Shown here one piece after another: positions 39,846 through 48,460 of a stretch of DNA of 64,000 nt. A program made the position numbers and the translations under genes. Source of the DNA: Actinoplanes auranticolor (GTDB taxonomy: Bacteria > Actinomycetota > Actinomycetes > Mycobacteriales > Micromonosporaceae); NCBI RefSeq assembly GCF_018332655.1, contig NZ_BOQL01000058.1:110237-174236 (forward strand). The letters are read 5' to 3'. A model generated the notes under the pieces. That model made no database searches. It saw nothing but the letters and a program-made list of their open reading frames with translations, and had not been told where the DNA came from. The stretch's first letter is position 1, and each line of letters opens with the position of its first letter.

Positions 39846-40820
39846 TCACTCGTCCAACTGTCCCAGTGCTGCCTGGACCGCGTGGTGCTGAGCAGCGCGG
39901 TGACCGTCCTCCGGCGGCGGGCCGAGCGCCACCACCCGGTCGGTCACCTCGTGGGTGATCCGGTAGAGCACCACCTGGACCGCGGCCTCGCGCCAGTCGG
40001 CGGTCCGGGTGGACGCCGGCCGGTGCCCGAGCACGGTCGTGAACCACGGCGGGAACAGTTCGTAGTCCGCGACCGCGGCGTCGATCCGGTCCCGCACGTG
40101 TGCGGCGAGCCGGTCCGCGACCGCGGCGCCGGGATGCGACCGGTACGCCTGCTCCTGCGCGGCGTCACGACCCAGCTCCCGCTCGGCCGCGTCACGTCTC
40201 ACCCGCGCCGCCGCGACCTCGGCCTCCTGCTCGCTCATCCGGGCCCGTTCGCTCCGGTACGCCGCGGCCGCCCGCCGGAACGCCCACCCGCCCGCCTTGC
40301 GGACGGCGAGAGAACGGCTGACGCCCAGCGCCCGCTGCCGCGTCTCACCGAGCTCGCGTTCACTCTGCTCGAAACGCTCGATCTCCTGCCGGCGCGCCGC
40401 GCGGGTGGCGTCGTCCATGATGGTCGACCGGACCCGTTCGGCCGCCCGGACGTCCGCGACCAGCGGCGCCAGCTCGGGCGGCACGCTGTCCAGGTCGACC
40501 GGGACGTGGCCCTGCTGCCGGCGGAGCAGTCCCTCGATCTGCTGGATCTCCCCCTCCAGCCGGCCGGCCCGGGTGGCGTACTCGCGCAGCTTGCGGTCGA
40601 CGTGCCGGCGCAAGTCGGACTGCTCCGCGGCCAGGGCGTCGCCCCGGGCGTCGGCGGCGTCGAGCCGGGCGAGGGCCTCCCGGGCCCGCTTCTCCGCGGT
40701 CTTGTCGATCCGCTGCATCTCCTGGGTGAGCTGCAGACGCAACGTGTTGACCTTGCTGCCCATCTCGCGGCGCAGCCCGGCGGCGACCCGGGCGAGGTCG
40801 CCGGACGCGTCGGCACTCAC
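39846..40820 (-). CDS. Long coiled-coil protein
   Basis: 324 residues from a GTG overlapping the stop of the upstream membrane-protein gene (GTGA). Most of residues 15-210 is charged helical coiled coil (LRLQLTQEMQRIDKTAEKR, DLRRHVDRKLREYATRAGRL, ERFEQSERELGETRQRAL). The C-terminal ~90 residues (VADYELFPPWFTTVLGHRP, AAVQVVLYRITHEVTD) look globular. There is no signal peptide or membrane segment. I do not recognise the family. It pairs with a membrane protein that also has an N-terminal coil, which suggests a scaffold or membrane-tethered complex. Confidence 0.75.
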   Translation of the reverse strand: MSADASGDLARVAAGLRREMGSKVNTLRLQLTQEMQRIDKTAEKRAREALARLDAADARGDALAAEQSDLRRHVDRKLREYATRAGRLEGEIQQIEGLLRRQQGHVPVDLDSVPPELAPLVADVRAAERVRSTIMDDATRAARRQEIERFEQSERELGETRQRALGVSRSLAVRKAGGWAFRRAAAAYRSERARMSEQEAEVAAARVRRDAAERELGRDAAQEQAYRSHPGAAVADRLAAHVRDRIDAAVADYELFPPWFTTVLGHRPASTRTADWREAAVQVVLYRITHEVTDRVVALGPPPEDGHRAAQHHAVQAALGQLDE

Positions 40821-41167
40821 GGGCCGGTCCCCGGCACGTCGCGGGTGGTGAGCCAGAGAGCGATCGCCGCGGCGAGCACGACCACGACGCCGAGCAGCGC
40901 CCACGGGGACAGCACGCCGGCCGCGACCAGCACGGCCCCCAGAGCGGCCACGCCGAGCAGCACGAACGTCAGCACCAGCCGGCGGCGGGCGGCGTCGGCC
41001 GCCAGCTCGTCGACCACCGTCATCAGCTCGTCGGTCCCGCTGAAGACCCGGTCGAGCTGACCGGGCCCGTACGGCGGCTCGGCGCCCAGGCCGCCCAGCG
41101 CGTCGTGCCGGGCGCGCAGCTCCCGCTGTCGTTCGAGCAGCTCGGCCCGCCGTTGCGATGCACCCAC
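40817..41167 (-). CDS. Small coiled-coil/two-TM membrane protein
   Basis: 116 residues from the GTG at 41167, with GGAG at proper distance; the GTG two codons upstream directly abuts GAGGA. The N-terminal half is soluble and charged (SQRRAELLERQRELRARHDA). Two membrane segments follow (LVLTFVLLGVAALGAVLVAA and WALLGVVVVLAAAIALWL). It is coupled to the downstream coiled-coil gene. Function unknown. Confidence 0.75.
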   Translation of the reverse strand: MGASQRRAELLERQRELRARHDALGGLGAEPPYGPGQLDRVFSGTDELMTVVDELAADAARRRLVLTFVLLGVAALGAVLVAAGVLSPWALLGVVVVLAAAIALWLTTRDVPGTGP

Positions 41168-41203
41168 ACGCACTCCTCGCGGTCGCGTAGGGCCATGCTC
41201 GGC

Positions 41204-41692
41204 CTAGGCGGTGAGACCGGTCAATCCCTCGGAAGGGTCGAGGGCGTCGAGGACCGCGACCAGGCGCTTCTCCTCACCGATGAAGTGCGTCTCGAGCACG
41301 GCGGCGATCCCGTCCAGCTCGCGCTGGAGCCGCGCGGCACGGGCCGCCGTGTGCTCGCCGCTCAACTGCTCGCCCACCGCGCCCGCCCTGGTCAGCAGGC
41401 CGGCGATGATCTGGTGGTCGCGTTCCAGCTCGGCCAGGAACGCCCGCAGGTCGGGATGGCGCGCGGCGAGCAGCGGGAACACCTGGACGTCCTCACCGGT
41501 GTGGTGCCGGGTGACCGCTGCGCAGAACGCGAGGCAGTGGGCGCCCAGCTCGGCGTCGGGCACGAAGCCCTCGCGGAGATCGGCGAGCATGTCGCGCAGG
41601 CCGATGTGGATCTCGATCAACTGCTGGCCGTACGCCCGGAAGCGGGAGTATTCACTCTCCACGGAGATGTCCCAATGGTCCGGCGCCTCCAT
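41204..41692 (-). CDS. Hemerythrin HHE-domain protein
   Basis: 162 residues from the ATG at 41692 (MEAPDHWDISVESEYSRF). An ATG at 41794 would add 34 residues but would overlap the divergent start codon. The four-helix bundle shows the iron ligands as IEIHIGLRDML, VTRHHTGEDVQVFPLL, ELERDHQIIAGLL and VLETHFIGEEKRLVAVLD. This is the H...H..E...H...H...E set expected for a di-iron site. It may bind O2 or NO or act as a redox sensor; the exact role is unknown. Confidence 0.85.
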   Translation of the reverse strand: MEAPDHWDISVESEYSRFRAYGQQLIEIHIGLRDMLADLREGFVPDAELGAHCLAFCAAVTRHHTGEDVQVFPLLAARHPDLRAFLAELERDHQIIAGLLTRAGAVGEQLSGEHTAARAARLQRELDGIAAVLETHFIGEEKRLVAVLDALDPSEGLTGLTA

Positions 41693-41792
41693 GCCCGCGG
41701 CGGTCTCCTGGCCGGGTGCACTGCGACGCTGCGCCCATCCGATCAGGCCGCGCCGCCGCCCGTCAAGCCGCCCGCCGTGCGAGGGTTGTCCC

Positions 41793-42317
41793 ATGATCAC
41801 ACCGGACTGGGAGCGGCGGATGGCCGGCGCGTGGGCGTCGTTCGACGAGCTCGACGAGGCGCGGTTCCTGCGCCTGGTCGAGGACCTCACCGGCGAGCTC
41901 GCCCCGGACGACCCGGTCGGCCTCTTCGAACGCGCCGGCTCGCTCGACGCCGTCGGGCGCACCGGCCCGGCCGTGCCGCTCTACCGGCGGGCGCTGGCGG
42001 CCGGGCTGACCGGCAGCCGCCGCCGGCAGGCCGTCATCCAGCTGGCCAGCTCCCTGCGGGAGCTGGGCGAGGCCGCCGAGAGCGTCGCGCTCTTGACCGC
42101 GGAAATGGCCGCGGGATCCGATGAGCTGGACGACGCGGTGAAGGCAGTGCTGGCGCTGGCGCTGGCGGACGCGGGTCGGGCACGCGAGGCGGTGGGGATC
42201 GCGGTCGGCGCGCTGTCGGCTCACCTGCCGCGCTACCAGCGCTCGATGGCGACCTACGCGCGGCTGCTGCTGGAGCCGGACCCGGCCGCCGACCCGGAGG
42301 CCGACGTCCACTCCTGA
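41793..42317 (+). CDS. Tetratricopeptide-repeat protein
   Basis: 174 residues. Helix pairs of TPR_5 type: VGLFERAGSLDAVGRTGPAVPLYRRALAAG, RRQAVIQLASSLRELGEAAESVALL and VKAVLALALADAGRAREAV. Homologues in actinobacteria are small cytoplasmic TPR proteins without assigned partners. Its 3' end has been partly duplicated just after the stop codon. Confidence 0.85.
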   Translation: MITPDWERRMAGAWASFDELDEARFLRLVEDLTGELAPDDPVGLFERAGSLDAVGRTGPAVPLYRRALAAGLTGSRRRQAVIQLASSLRELGEAAESVALLTAEMAAGSDELDDAVKAVLALALADAGRAREAVGIAVGALSAHLPRYQRSMATYARLLLEPDPAADPEADVHS

Positions 42318-42372
42318 CCCCCGCTGGAGCCGGACCCGCCGATCCCGAGGCCGACGGCGGCTCGTGACCGGC
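42271..42372 (+). repeat. 54-bp tandem duplication across the TPR gene stop
   Basis: TGGAGCCGGACCC followed by a GAGGCCGACG block occurs at 42271-42318 and again, imperfectly, at 42325-42372 (offset 54 bp). The first copy codes LEPDPAADPEAD, and the second lies beyond the stop. Between 42318 and 42431 there is no other feature. Confidence 0.65.
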
Positions 42373-42431
42373 CGCTGTAGCCAGCCTTTCCACCGAACCG
42401 AGGCCGGCGTCCCCTCCCGACCCGGTGCTGG

Positions 42432-44102
42432 TCATCGCCGCAGGTCGGCCGTCATCTCGTGCACCTCGGCGAGCCGGTCCGCCAGGTCGCGGGGGTGGCC
42501 CGGCGCGTCGGGGCGTGCGTCCCACGGGCGCGGGCCGGACAGCGGGCGATAGTTGACGCCGAGGGCGTCCAGCCGGGCCAGGTGCGGGCCGAGCCGCGCG
42601 GTGAAGTCGGCGTGATCGCGGGCCGGCGGTCCCCACACCGCCTCGGCGAAGGCGCACAGCCGGGGATAGGTCTGGTAGTCCACCCGGCGGGCCGACTCCA
42701 GGTGCTCGGTCCACACGTTGGCCTGCGCCCCGATGATCCGGCCGGCCTCGGCGTCGCTCAGTCCGGGCGGGACCGGGTCGAAGGCGTACACGTCGGCCAG
42801 GGTGAGCAGCGTGCCGACCGGGGTCGGTTCTCCCGGGTCGTCGGACTGGCGGTAGTCCAGGTAGACCGAGGTGTCCGGGCAGGAGACCACGTCGTGCCCG
42901 GCCCGGGCGGCCAGAACGGCCGGCTCGGCGCCCCGCCACGCGGCGATGGTGGCCCCGGCCGGCGCACCACCGGCGAGGATCTCGTCCCACCCGTAGATCC
43001 GGCGGCCGTGCCCGGCCAGATGCTCCGCGATCCGGGCGGTGAACCAGGTCTGCAGCTCGTGGGGGCCGGCCAGCCCGGCCGAGGCGATCCGGGACCGGGC
43101 GGCCGGGGTGTCCCACTCGCCCGCCGGGCATTCGTCGCCGCCGATGCCGATCAGCTCGCCCGGGAAGATCGCGACGACGTGGTCGAGAACCTCGCGGCAG
43201 AAGTCCAGGGCCTCGTCGGAGACGTTCAGCACGTGCGGGGAGATGCCCCAGGAGGTACGGACCCCGCCCGCGAAGCCGTTGCCCAGCTCCGGATACGAGG
43301 CGATCGCGGCCTGCATGTGCCCCGGCATGTCGATCTCCGGCACCACGGTGACGTGCCGGTCGGCCGCGTACGCGACGATCTCCCGCAGGTCGCCGGGGCT
43401 GTAGTGACCGCCGTGCGGCCGGTCGTCGTAGCGGTCGTGGATCCGCGAGCCGAGCATCGTGCGGGGCCGCCAGGCGCCGACCGTGGTCAGCCGGGGCCGG
43501 CCCGGGACCTCCACCCGCCAGCCCTGGTCGTCGGTCAGGTGCAGGTGCAGCACGTTGAGCTTGTGGAACGCGGCCAGGTCGACGAAGCGCAGCACGTCGG
43601 CGACCGGCATGAAGTGGCGCGCCACGTCCAGCAGCACGCCCCGCCAGCGGAAACGCGGCGCATCCTCGATGTGCACGGCCGGCACCGGCTGCGGACCGCG
43701 GACGATCGGGGCGCGGCGCAGGGTGCCGGCGGGCAGCAGTTGGCGGAGCGTCTGCACGCCGTGGTGCACGCCGGCCGGGGAGCCGCCCCGGATGTCGATC
43801 CCCGTGGCGTCGACATCCAGGACGTACCCCTCCGGCGGCAGCCCGGCCACGACCCGCAACCGGATCTCTCCGCCCGGCCCGGCACTGGCCGGCCCGGCAC
43901 TGGCCGGCCCGGCAGCGGTCGGGCCGGCACCACCCGATCCGGCAGCGGTCGGGCCGGCACCCTCCGGACCAGCACCGGCCGGGAGCAGGTCACGGACCCG
44001 GGCGGCGAGGCGCTCCAGGCCCGGATCGGCGGTCACCGGCGTCCCGGGGCGCAGGGTGAAGCTGCCGGGCCCGGGCACCAGCACCGCCGGGCGGGGGATC
44101 AA
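42432..44102 (-). CDS. Beta-N-acetylhexosaminidase, GH20, no signal peptide
   Basis: 556 residues from a TTG at 44102 that overlaps the permease stop (TTGA); GTG 44084 is an alternative. The GH20b domain is interrupted by an Ala/Gly/Pro-rich low-complexity stretch (about 40-78). The catalytic barrel has HLHLTDDQGWRVEV, VPEIDMPGHMQAA and IGIGGDECPAGEWD, the last with the Asp-Glu pair used in substrate-assisted catalysis. RIYGWDEIL and the SVYLDYRQSD substrate Tyr follow. No signal peptide is visible, so it should cleave imported oligosaccharides in the cytoplasm. It is the last gene of the importer operon. Confidence 0.93.
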   Translation of the reverse strand: MIPRPAVLVPGPGSFTLRPGTPVTADPGLERLAARVRDLLPAGAGPEGAGPTAAGSGGAGPTAAGPASAGPASAGPGGEIRLRVVAGLPPEGYVLDVDATGIDIRGGSPAGVHHGVQTLRQLLPAGTLRRAPIVRGPQPVPAVHIEDAPRFRWRGVLLDVARHFMPVADVLRFVDLAAFHKLNVLHLHLTDDQGWRVEVPGRPRLTTVGAWRPRTMLGSRIHDRYDDRPHGGHYSPGDLREIVAYAADRHVTVVPEIDMPGHMQAAIASYPELGNGFAGGVRTSWGISPHVLNVSDEALDFCREVLDHVVAIFPGELIGIGGDECPAGEWDTPAARSRIASAGLAGPHELQTWFTARIAEHLAGHGRRIYGWDEILAGGAPAGATIAAWRGAEPAVLAARAGHDVVSCPDTSVYLDYRQSDDPGEPTPVGTLLTLADVYAFDPVPPGLSDAEAGRIIGAQANVWTEHLESARRVDYQTYPRLCAFAEAVWGPPARDHADFTARLGPHLARLDALGVNYRPLSGPRPWDARPDAPGHPRDLADRLAEVHEMTADLRR

Positions 44103-44938
44103 TCCTTCACCGCCCCGCCCAGGCCGGCGACCAGCCGGCGCCGGACCAGCAGGAAGAAGATCAGGACCGGCACCGTCATCAGCGTCGAGGCCGCCATGAT
44201 CGCCCCCCAGTCGTTCTCGTCGGGCTTGAAGAAGACCAGCAGCGCCATCGGCAGCGTCTGCCGGTCGGTCGCGCTGATGATGAAGGTACGGGCGAACAGG
44301 AAGTCGTTCCACGCCGTGATGAAGGAGAACACGCTGGTCGCGGCCAGTCCCGGGGCCACCAGCGGGAACAGGATCCGCCACAGCACGGTGAACCGGCCCG
44401 CGCCGTCGAGCTGGGCCGCCTCGTCCAGCTCCTCCGGGATCGCCGCCACGAAGCCGCGCAGCATCCAGATCGCGAACGGCAGTGTGAACGCGGTGTGCAC
44501 CAGCATCAGCGAGCCCAGCGTGTTCAGGCCCACGCCCGGGACCTGGGTGCCGAGGTCGCGGACGAGGAAGAACAGCGGGATGGTCAGCGCCTCGATCGGC
44601 ACCATCTGCGCGATGAGGAACAGCACCAGCACAGTGGTGCGCATGCGGAACCGGAAGCGGGTCAGCGCCACCGCCCCGAGGAAGGCGCACAGTCCAGACA
44701 GGACGACGACCACGAGCGCGACGAGCAGGCTGTTCAGGAAGTAGCGGCCGAAGCTGTCCACCGCGAGCACCCGGTGGAAGCTGTCCCAGCTGGGCGCCAG
44801 GGTCCACGGCCGCTGCTGCAACGACTGGATCTCGCCGGCCGGTTTCACCGCGGCCAGCACCATCCAGTAGATCGGGAAGACCGTGCCGACGGCGAGCAGG
44901 ATCGCCAGGGCGTCGAGCAGGCGGCGGGTGCCCCTCAC
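44099..44938 (-). CDS. Carbohydrate ABC transporter permease (MalG/NgcG type)
   Basis: 279 residues from a GTG overlapping the previous permease stop (GTGA). Six membrane segments are predicted. The cytoplasmic EAA loop EELDEAAQLDGAGRFTVLWR is present, as is a CUT1-type C-terminus (LLVRRRLVAGLGGAVKD). It works with the adjacent permease and binding protein. No ATPase gene is nearby; actinomycete CUT1 importers usually share a general ATPase (MsiK) encoded elsewhere. Confidence 0.92.
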   Translation of the reverse strand: MRGTRRLLDALAILLAVGTVFPIYWMVLAAVKPAGEIQSLQQRPWTLAPSWDSFHRVLAVDSFGRYFLNSLLVALVVVVLSGLCAFLGAVALTRFRFRMRTTVLVLFLIAQMVPIEALTIPLFFLVRDLGTQVPGVGLNTLGSLMLVHTAFTLPFAIWMLRGFVAAIPEELDEAAQLDGAGRFTVLWRILFPLVAPGLAATSVFSFITAWNDFLFARTFIISATDRQTLPMALLVFFKPDENDWGAIMAASTLMTVPVLIFFLLVRRRLVAGLGGAVKD

Positions 44939-45846
44939 AGCGGTTCCCCCGATCGCCGCAGCGTCCGCAGGTAGAGCAGCGTGACGACGAGCAGGATGAC
45001 CATCATGACCACGCCGATCGCCGCGCCCAGGCCGTACTCGCCGGCCGCGAACGCCTGCTGGTAGGCCCAGACGTTGAGGGTGAGGTTCTGCCCGGCGATG
45101 CCGCCGCCGCGGGTCATCACGTAGATCTGGGTGAAGACCTTGAAGTCCCAGATGATCGACTGGATCACCACGATGGCCAGCAGCGGGCGCAGGACCGGCA
45201 CCATGATCCGCCAGAAGGTACGCCACGCGCTCGCGCCGTCGATCGCGGCGGCCTCCAGCACCGATCTCGGGATCGCCTCGATACCGGCGTACAGGGTGAT
45301 CATCACGAACGGGAACGAGTGCCACACCACCACCGCGCCGACCAGGGCGAAGGCGGTGTAGCGGTCGTACATCCAGTTGAGGCCGGTGACGCCGAGGGTC
45401 TGGTTGACCAGGCCGAGGTCGGTGTCGAAGAGGAACATCCAGACGGTCGAGCCGGAGACCGCGGGCACCGCCCAGGCGGCCATGGCGGCCAGTGAGAGCA
45501 GCAGCCGGGGCACCTTGCTGATCCGGGTCAGCAGGACGGCGAGGGCGGCGCCCACGGCGAGCGTGGCCAGGACGCAGGCCGCGGCGAAGAACACGGTGGC
45601 ACCGAGCACCGACCAGAACTGGGCGTCACCCAGCAGCTGGGTGTAGTTGGCCAGGCCCACGAACCGGGTCGGCTGTCCGCCGCTGACCTGGGCCTGCCGG
45701 AAGTCCAGGACGGACAGCAGGCCGAGCTGCCACATCGGATAGACGAACAGGGTGCCCAGGACCACCGCCGCCGGCAGCAGCAGCCAGAGCGGCGTCCGGA
45801 CGCGCCGGCGCGGGCGCGTCCGGACCGCCGGCAGCGCCGTGGTCAC
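44935..45846 (-). CDS. Carbohydrate ABC transporter permease (MalF/NgcF type)
   Basis: 303 residues from a GTG overlapping the binding-protein stop (GTGA). Six membrane segments and the EAA loop RSVLEAAAIDGASAWRTFWR are seen. TRFVGLANYTQLL in the first periplasmic loop is typical of CUT1 MalF-like permeases. The long open frame upstream is only antisense-type noise within the binding-protein gene. Confidence 0.92.
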   Translation of the reverse strand: MTTALPAVRTRPRRRVRTPLWLLLPAAVVLGTLFVYPMWQLGLLSVLDFRQAQVSGGQPTRFVGLANYTQLLGDAQFWSVLGATVFFAAACVLATLAVGAALAVLLTRISKVPRLLLSLAAMAAWAVPAVSGSTVWMFLFDTDLGLVNQTLGVTGLNWMYDRYTAFALVGAVVVWHSFPFVMITLYAGIEAIPRSVLEAAAIDGASAWRTFWRIMVPVLRPLLAIVVIQSIIWDFKVFTQIYVMTRGGGIAGQNLTLNVWAYQQAFAAGEYGLGAAIGVVMMVILLVVTLLYLRTLRRSGEPL

Positions 45847-47105
45847 TTGCCCAGGGCCGCGTTGATCGCCGTGGCGGCCTCGTCGGTGGCCGCCTCGACC
45901 GTGGCTTTGCCGGTCACCACCTTCTCGATCATGGTGGGCAGCACGGCCTGCGCGTCGATCTTGCCCCAGCCCGGGTCGAGCGGCACGAACTTCGTCCCGG
46001 CGTCGATGGTGGACAGGAACGGCTTCAGGAACGGGTCCTGCCCGGCGACCTCGGCCCGGGCGGCCTGCAACGTCGGCAGGTTGCCCATGGCCGCGTACAT
46101 CTTGGTCTGGTATTTCTTGCTCGCGAGCAGGGTGAGGAAGTCCGCCGCCAGGGCCGGCCGCTGGCTGTTGCGCATGATGCCCAGGTTGTTGCCGCCGGCG
46201 AAGGCCGGGGCGATCGAGCCGGGCTTGCTGCCGGGCAGCGGCACGACGGCGTACTTGCCCTTGGCGGCGCCCGCGTCGACGGCGGCCCGGTTGAAGTTGC
46301 CGATGATGGCCATCCCGGCCTTGCCACTCGCGAACAGCTCGACGGTCTTGCCACCGGTGAGGTCCGCGCACTGCTGCGGCGGGCAGTTGTCCGGCTTCAG
46401 CAGATCCGTGTACGCCTTCAGCCCGGCCCGCGACTGCGCGGAGTTGATCGAGGTGATGTCGCCGCCGGCGTCCCAGATGAACGGCAGGGCGCCGAAGGTG
46501 TACTTGCCGCCGACCGCGATGCCGAACAGCTCCGGCTTCTGAGCCCGGATCGTGCGCGCGGCCGCGGTGAGCTCGGCCTGGCTGGTCGGCGGGCGCAGGC
46601 CGAGCTCGGTGAACACGTCGGTGCGGTAGTACAGCGCGCGGACGCCGAGGTACCAGGGGACGCCGAGCAGCGTGCCCTGGAAAGTGGCACTGGCCCTGGC
46701 GTCGGCACTCAGGTCGGCGCCCTCGGGCCAGGCGGTCACGGCCGGGCCCAGGTCGGCGAGCCCGCCGGCGGCCGCGTACTCAGGCAGGTCGGTGTTGCCG
46801 TACTCGACGACGTCGGGCGCGCTGGCCGGGTCGTTGAAGGCGCCCTTGAAGCGCGCGCTACGGGTGTCGACCGCCAGGTACGCGACGTCGACGTTCGTGT
46901 CGGGGTGCGCGGCGGTGAACTCCGCGACCGCCTCCTTGACCACGGCGTCCTTGGGCGCCCGGTTGGGCTCGTCGAAGAGCCACACCTTGAGGGTGCCGGT
47001 CCGCGCGCCGCCGTCCGAGGGCGCGGTGGTGGGCGACGAGGTGGACGGGGCGCACGCGGTCACGGTGAGGGCGAGGGCGGCGGCAACCGCCAGACGCAGA
47101 CGCAT
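45843..47105 (-). CDS. Sugar-binding lipoprotein of ABC importer
   Basis: 420 residues from the ATG at 47105 (AGGAG 8 nt upstream). A lipoprotein signal peptide ends LTVTAC with Cys18 as the lipidated residue. A low-complexity Ser/Thr linker follows. The mature part begins LKVWLFDEPNRAPKDAV and has the SBP_bac_1 fold (WYLGVRALYYRTDVFTELGL, ALPFIWDAGGDITSINS). The two Cys in NCPPQQCAD may pair. Extracellular solute is delivered to the two permeases. It is first in the operon SBP-permease-permease-GH20, behind a motif shared with the regulator promoter. Confidence 0.93.
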   Translation of the reverse strand: MRLRLAVAAALALTVTACAPSTSSPTTAPSDGGARTGTLKVWLFDEPNRAPKDAVVKEAVAEFTAAHPDTNVDVAYLAVDTRSARFKGAFNDPASAPDVVEYGNTDLPEYAAAGGLADLGPAVTAWPEGADLSADARASATFQGTLLGVPWYLGVRALYYRTDVFTELGLRPPTSQAELTAAARTIRAQKPELFGIAVGGKYTFGALPFIWDAGGDITSINSAQSRAGLKAYTDLLKPDNCPPQQCADLTGGKTVELFASGKAGMAIIGNFNRAAVDAGAAKGKYAVVPLPGSKPGSIAPAFAGGNNLGIMRNSQRPALAADFLTLLASKKYQTKMYAAMGNLPTLQAARAEVAGQDPFLKPFLSTIDAGTKFVPLDPGWGKIDAQAVLPTMIEKVVTGKATVEAATDEAATAINAALGK

Positions 47106-47136
47106 AGGGTCACTCCTGACGTTCACTGAGGAACCA

Positions 47137-47154
47137 GGTTCGTAAGTAGTTCGT
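47137..47154. promoter_or_regulatory. Operator A: GGTTCGTAAGT-x-GTTCGT
   Basis: GGTTCGTAAGT (47137-47147) contains GTTCGT, repeated at 47149-47154, 11 bp further on. It lies 32 bp upstream of the binding-protein start, in the 96 bp between it and the PLP-enzyme stop. The same 11-mer recurs in reverse at 48424-48434. It is probably the site for the cluster regulator; that assignment is inference. Confidence 0.65.
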
Positions 47155-47201
47155 TGATTGAGTGCCCTCAGAGTGGAGTGTGGAGCTGCGGCCGTCAACC
47201 C

Positions 47202-48368
47202 TCAGAAGTAGGTGTGCAGCACGTCCACGACCACGTCGGCGTCGTCCACCACGGGGATGAAACGCCACTTGTCGAAGGCCGTGCAGGGGTGCGACAACCC
47301 GAAGCGCAGCAGGTCACCGACGGCCGGGGAACCGCCGGTCACGTACGTGTGGTGGTCGTTCATCTTCGTCACGGTCAGCCCCTCGGTGACCGGCAGCCCT
47401 TCGTCGAAAGGCGCGTCCCGCTTGCCCATTCCCACGATCGCCAGCCCCGGTTCCGGAGTGGACAGCACCTGGGCCCAGATCTCCAGGGCGGCGGCCAGGG
47501 ACCCGTCGCCCGGCTCCCGGTTGAACGGCGTGCGCTGCCGGTAGAAACCGTCGTCATGGGTCACCGACGCACCGCTGCGCAGCACCGCCCGGACCCGGTG
47601 CCCGTCCAGCCACTGTCCCTCGAGCGCCTTGATCACCCGGTCGAACCAGGCGCTGCCGCCCGCCGAGACCAGCACCTCGGGACCGGCCAGGCCGGCGACC
47701 GCCCGGACCGCCTCGACCAGCGTGGCCAGGAACGCGTCCACCGTCCCGACGTCGGGCAGCGCACCCTCGTAGGCGGTCACCCCGAGCAGCGAGACCCCCG
47801 GTGCGGCGGCGACCGCGCGGGCCACGGCCACGACCTCCTCGACGGTACGGCAGCCCGTGCGCCCACCCGGGTGCCCGAGCTCGACCAGCACCGGCAGCCC
47901 GCCCGCGGCCGCCACCGCTTCCACCCCGGCGACCGAGTCGACCTGCAGGAACACCTCCCAGCCGGCGGCGGACTCGGCAGCCAGCCAGCGCAGCGCGGTC
48001 GGGTCCAGCACCTCGTTGGCGATCAGCACGCGGGGCACCCCGAGGCGGCGCAGCACCAGGGCCTGGCTCGCCGTCGCCACGGTCATCGCCCACGCTCCGG
48101 CGGCCAGCTGGGCGTCCAGCAGCGTCGGGGCCATCGACGTCTTGGCGTGCGGGGCGAAGGAGAAGCCGTACCGCTGCGCGTACGCGGCCATCGTCGCGAT
48201 GTTCGCCCGTACCGCCGAGTCCCGGACCACCAGCAGCGGCCAGGTGAACGAGCCGTCCAGCAGGTGGTGCCGCGCGGCGGCGAAGTCGCGGGTGGTGATC
48301 TCGCCGGCGGGCAGCCAGAAGCCCTTGGCCCGCCAGTCGATCAGCTCGTCCGGAATGTCGAGGGTCAT
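47202..48368 (-). CDS. D-serine dehydratase-like PLP enzyme (amino-acid/amino-sugar-acid deaminase)
   Basis: 388 residues from the ATG at 48368 (GGAGGA 8 nt upstream). The fold-type III (alanine racemase-like) barrel starts PLLVVRDSAVRANIATMAAY. The PLP lysine is Lys76 in PHAKTSMAP. The C-terminal D-serine-dehydratase-like domain carries the zinc-site motif SHPCTAFDKW (about 355-365). The family contains D-serine dehydratase, D-threonine aldolase and D-glucosaminate dehydratase. All release or create enamine intermediates that RidA hydrolyses, and a ridA gene is in this cluster. The exact substrate is inference; context favours an amino-sugar acid or D-amino acid. Confidence 0.88.
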   Translation of the reverse strand: MTLDIPDELIDWRAKGFWLPAGEITTRDFAAARHHLLDGSFTWPLLVVRDSAVRANIATMAAYAQRYGFSFAPHAKTSMAPTLLDAQLAAGAWAMTVATASQALVLRRLGVPRVLIANEVLDPTALRWLAAESAAGWEVFLQVDSVAGVEAVAAAGGLPVLVELGHPGGRTGCRTVEEVVAVARAVAAAPGVSLLGVTAYEGALPDVGTVDAFLATLVEAVRAVAGLAGPEVLVSAGGSAWFDRVIKALEGQWLDGHRVRAVLRSGASVTHDDGFYRQRTPFNREPGDGSLAAALEIWAQVLSTPEPGLAIVGMGKRDAPFDEGLPVTEGLTVTKMNDHHTYVTGGSPAVGDLLRFGLSHPCTAFDKWRFIPVVDDADVVVDVLHTYF

Positions 48369-48416
48369 GTCCGTCTCCTCCAGCTTGACCAGGGGGGCGC
48401 TTTCGCGCACGCTACT

Positions 48417-48434
48417 ACGGACCACTTACGAACC
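48417..48434. promoter_or_regulatory. Operator B: same motif in the PLP-enzyme/regulator divergent promoter
   Basis: ACGGAC (48417-48422) and ACTTACGAACC (48424-48434) are the reverse complement of GGTTCGTAAGT-x-GTCCGT. The 11-mer and the 11-bp spacing are the same as at operator A. It sits between the start of the PLP-enzyme gene (48368, minus) and the regulator gene (48461, plus), suitable for controlling both. Confidence 0.65.
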
Positions 48435-48460
48435 ACTAGGTGTGCGGCGGGGGGCGAGGC

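Noticed and set aside
42432..44102. Secreted chitinolytic enzyme
   Set aside because: No signal peptide or lipobox at the N-terminus for any plausible start; an intracellular role after uptake fits better.
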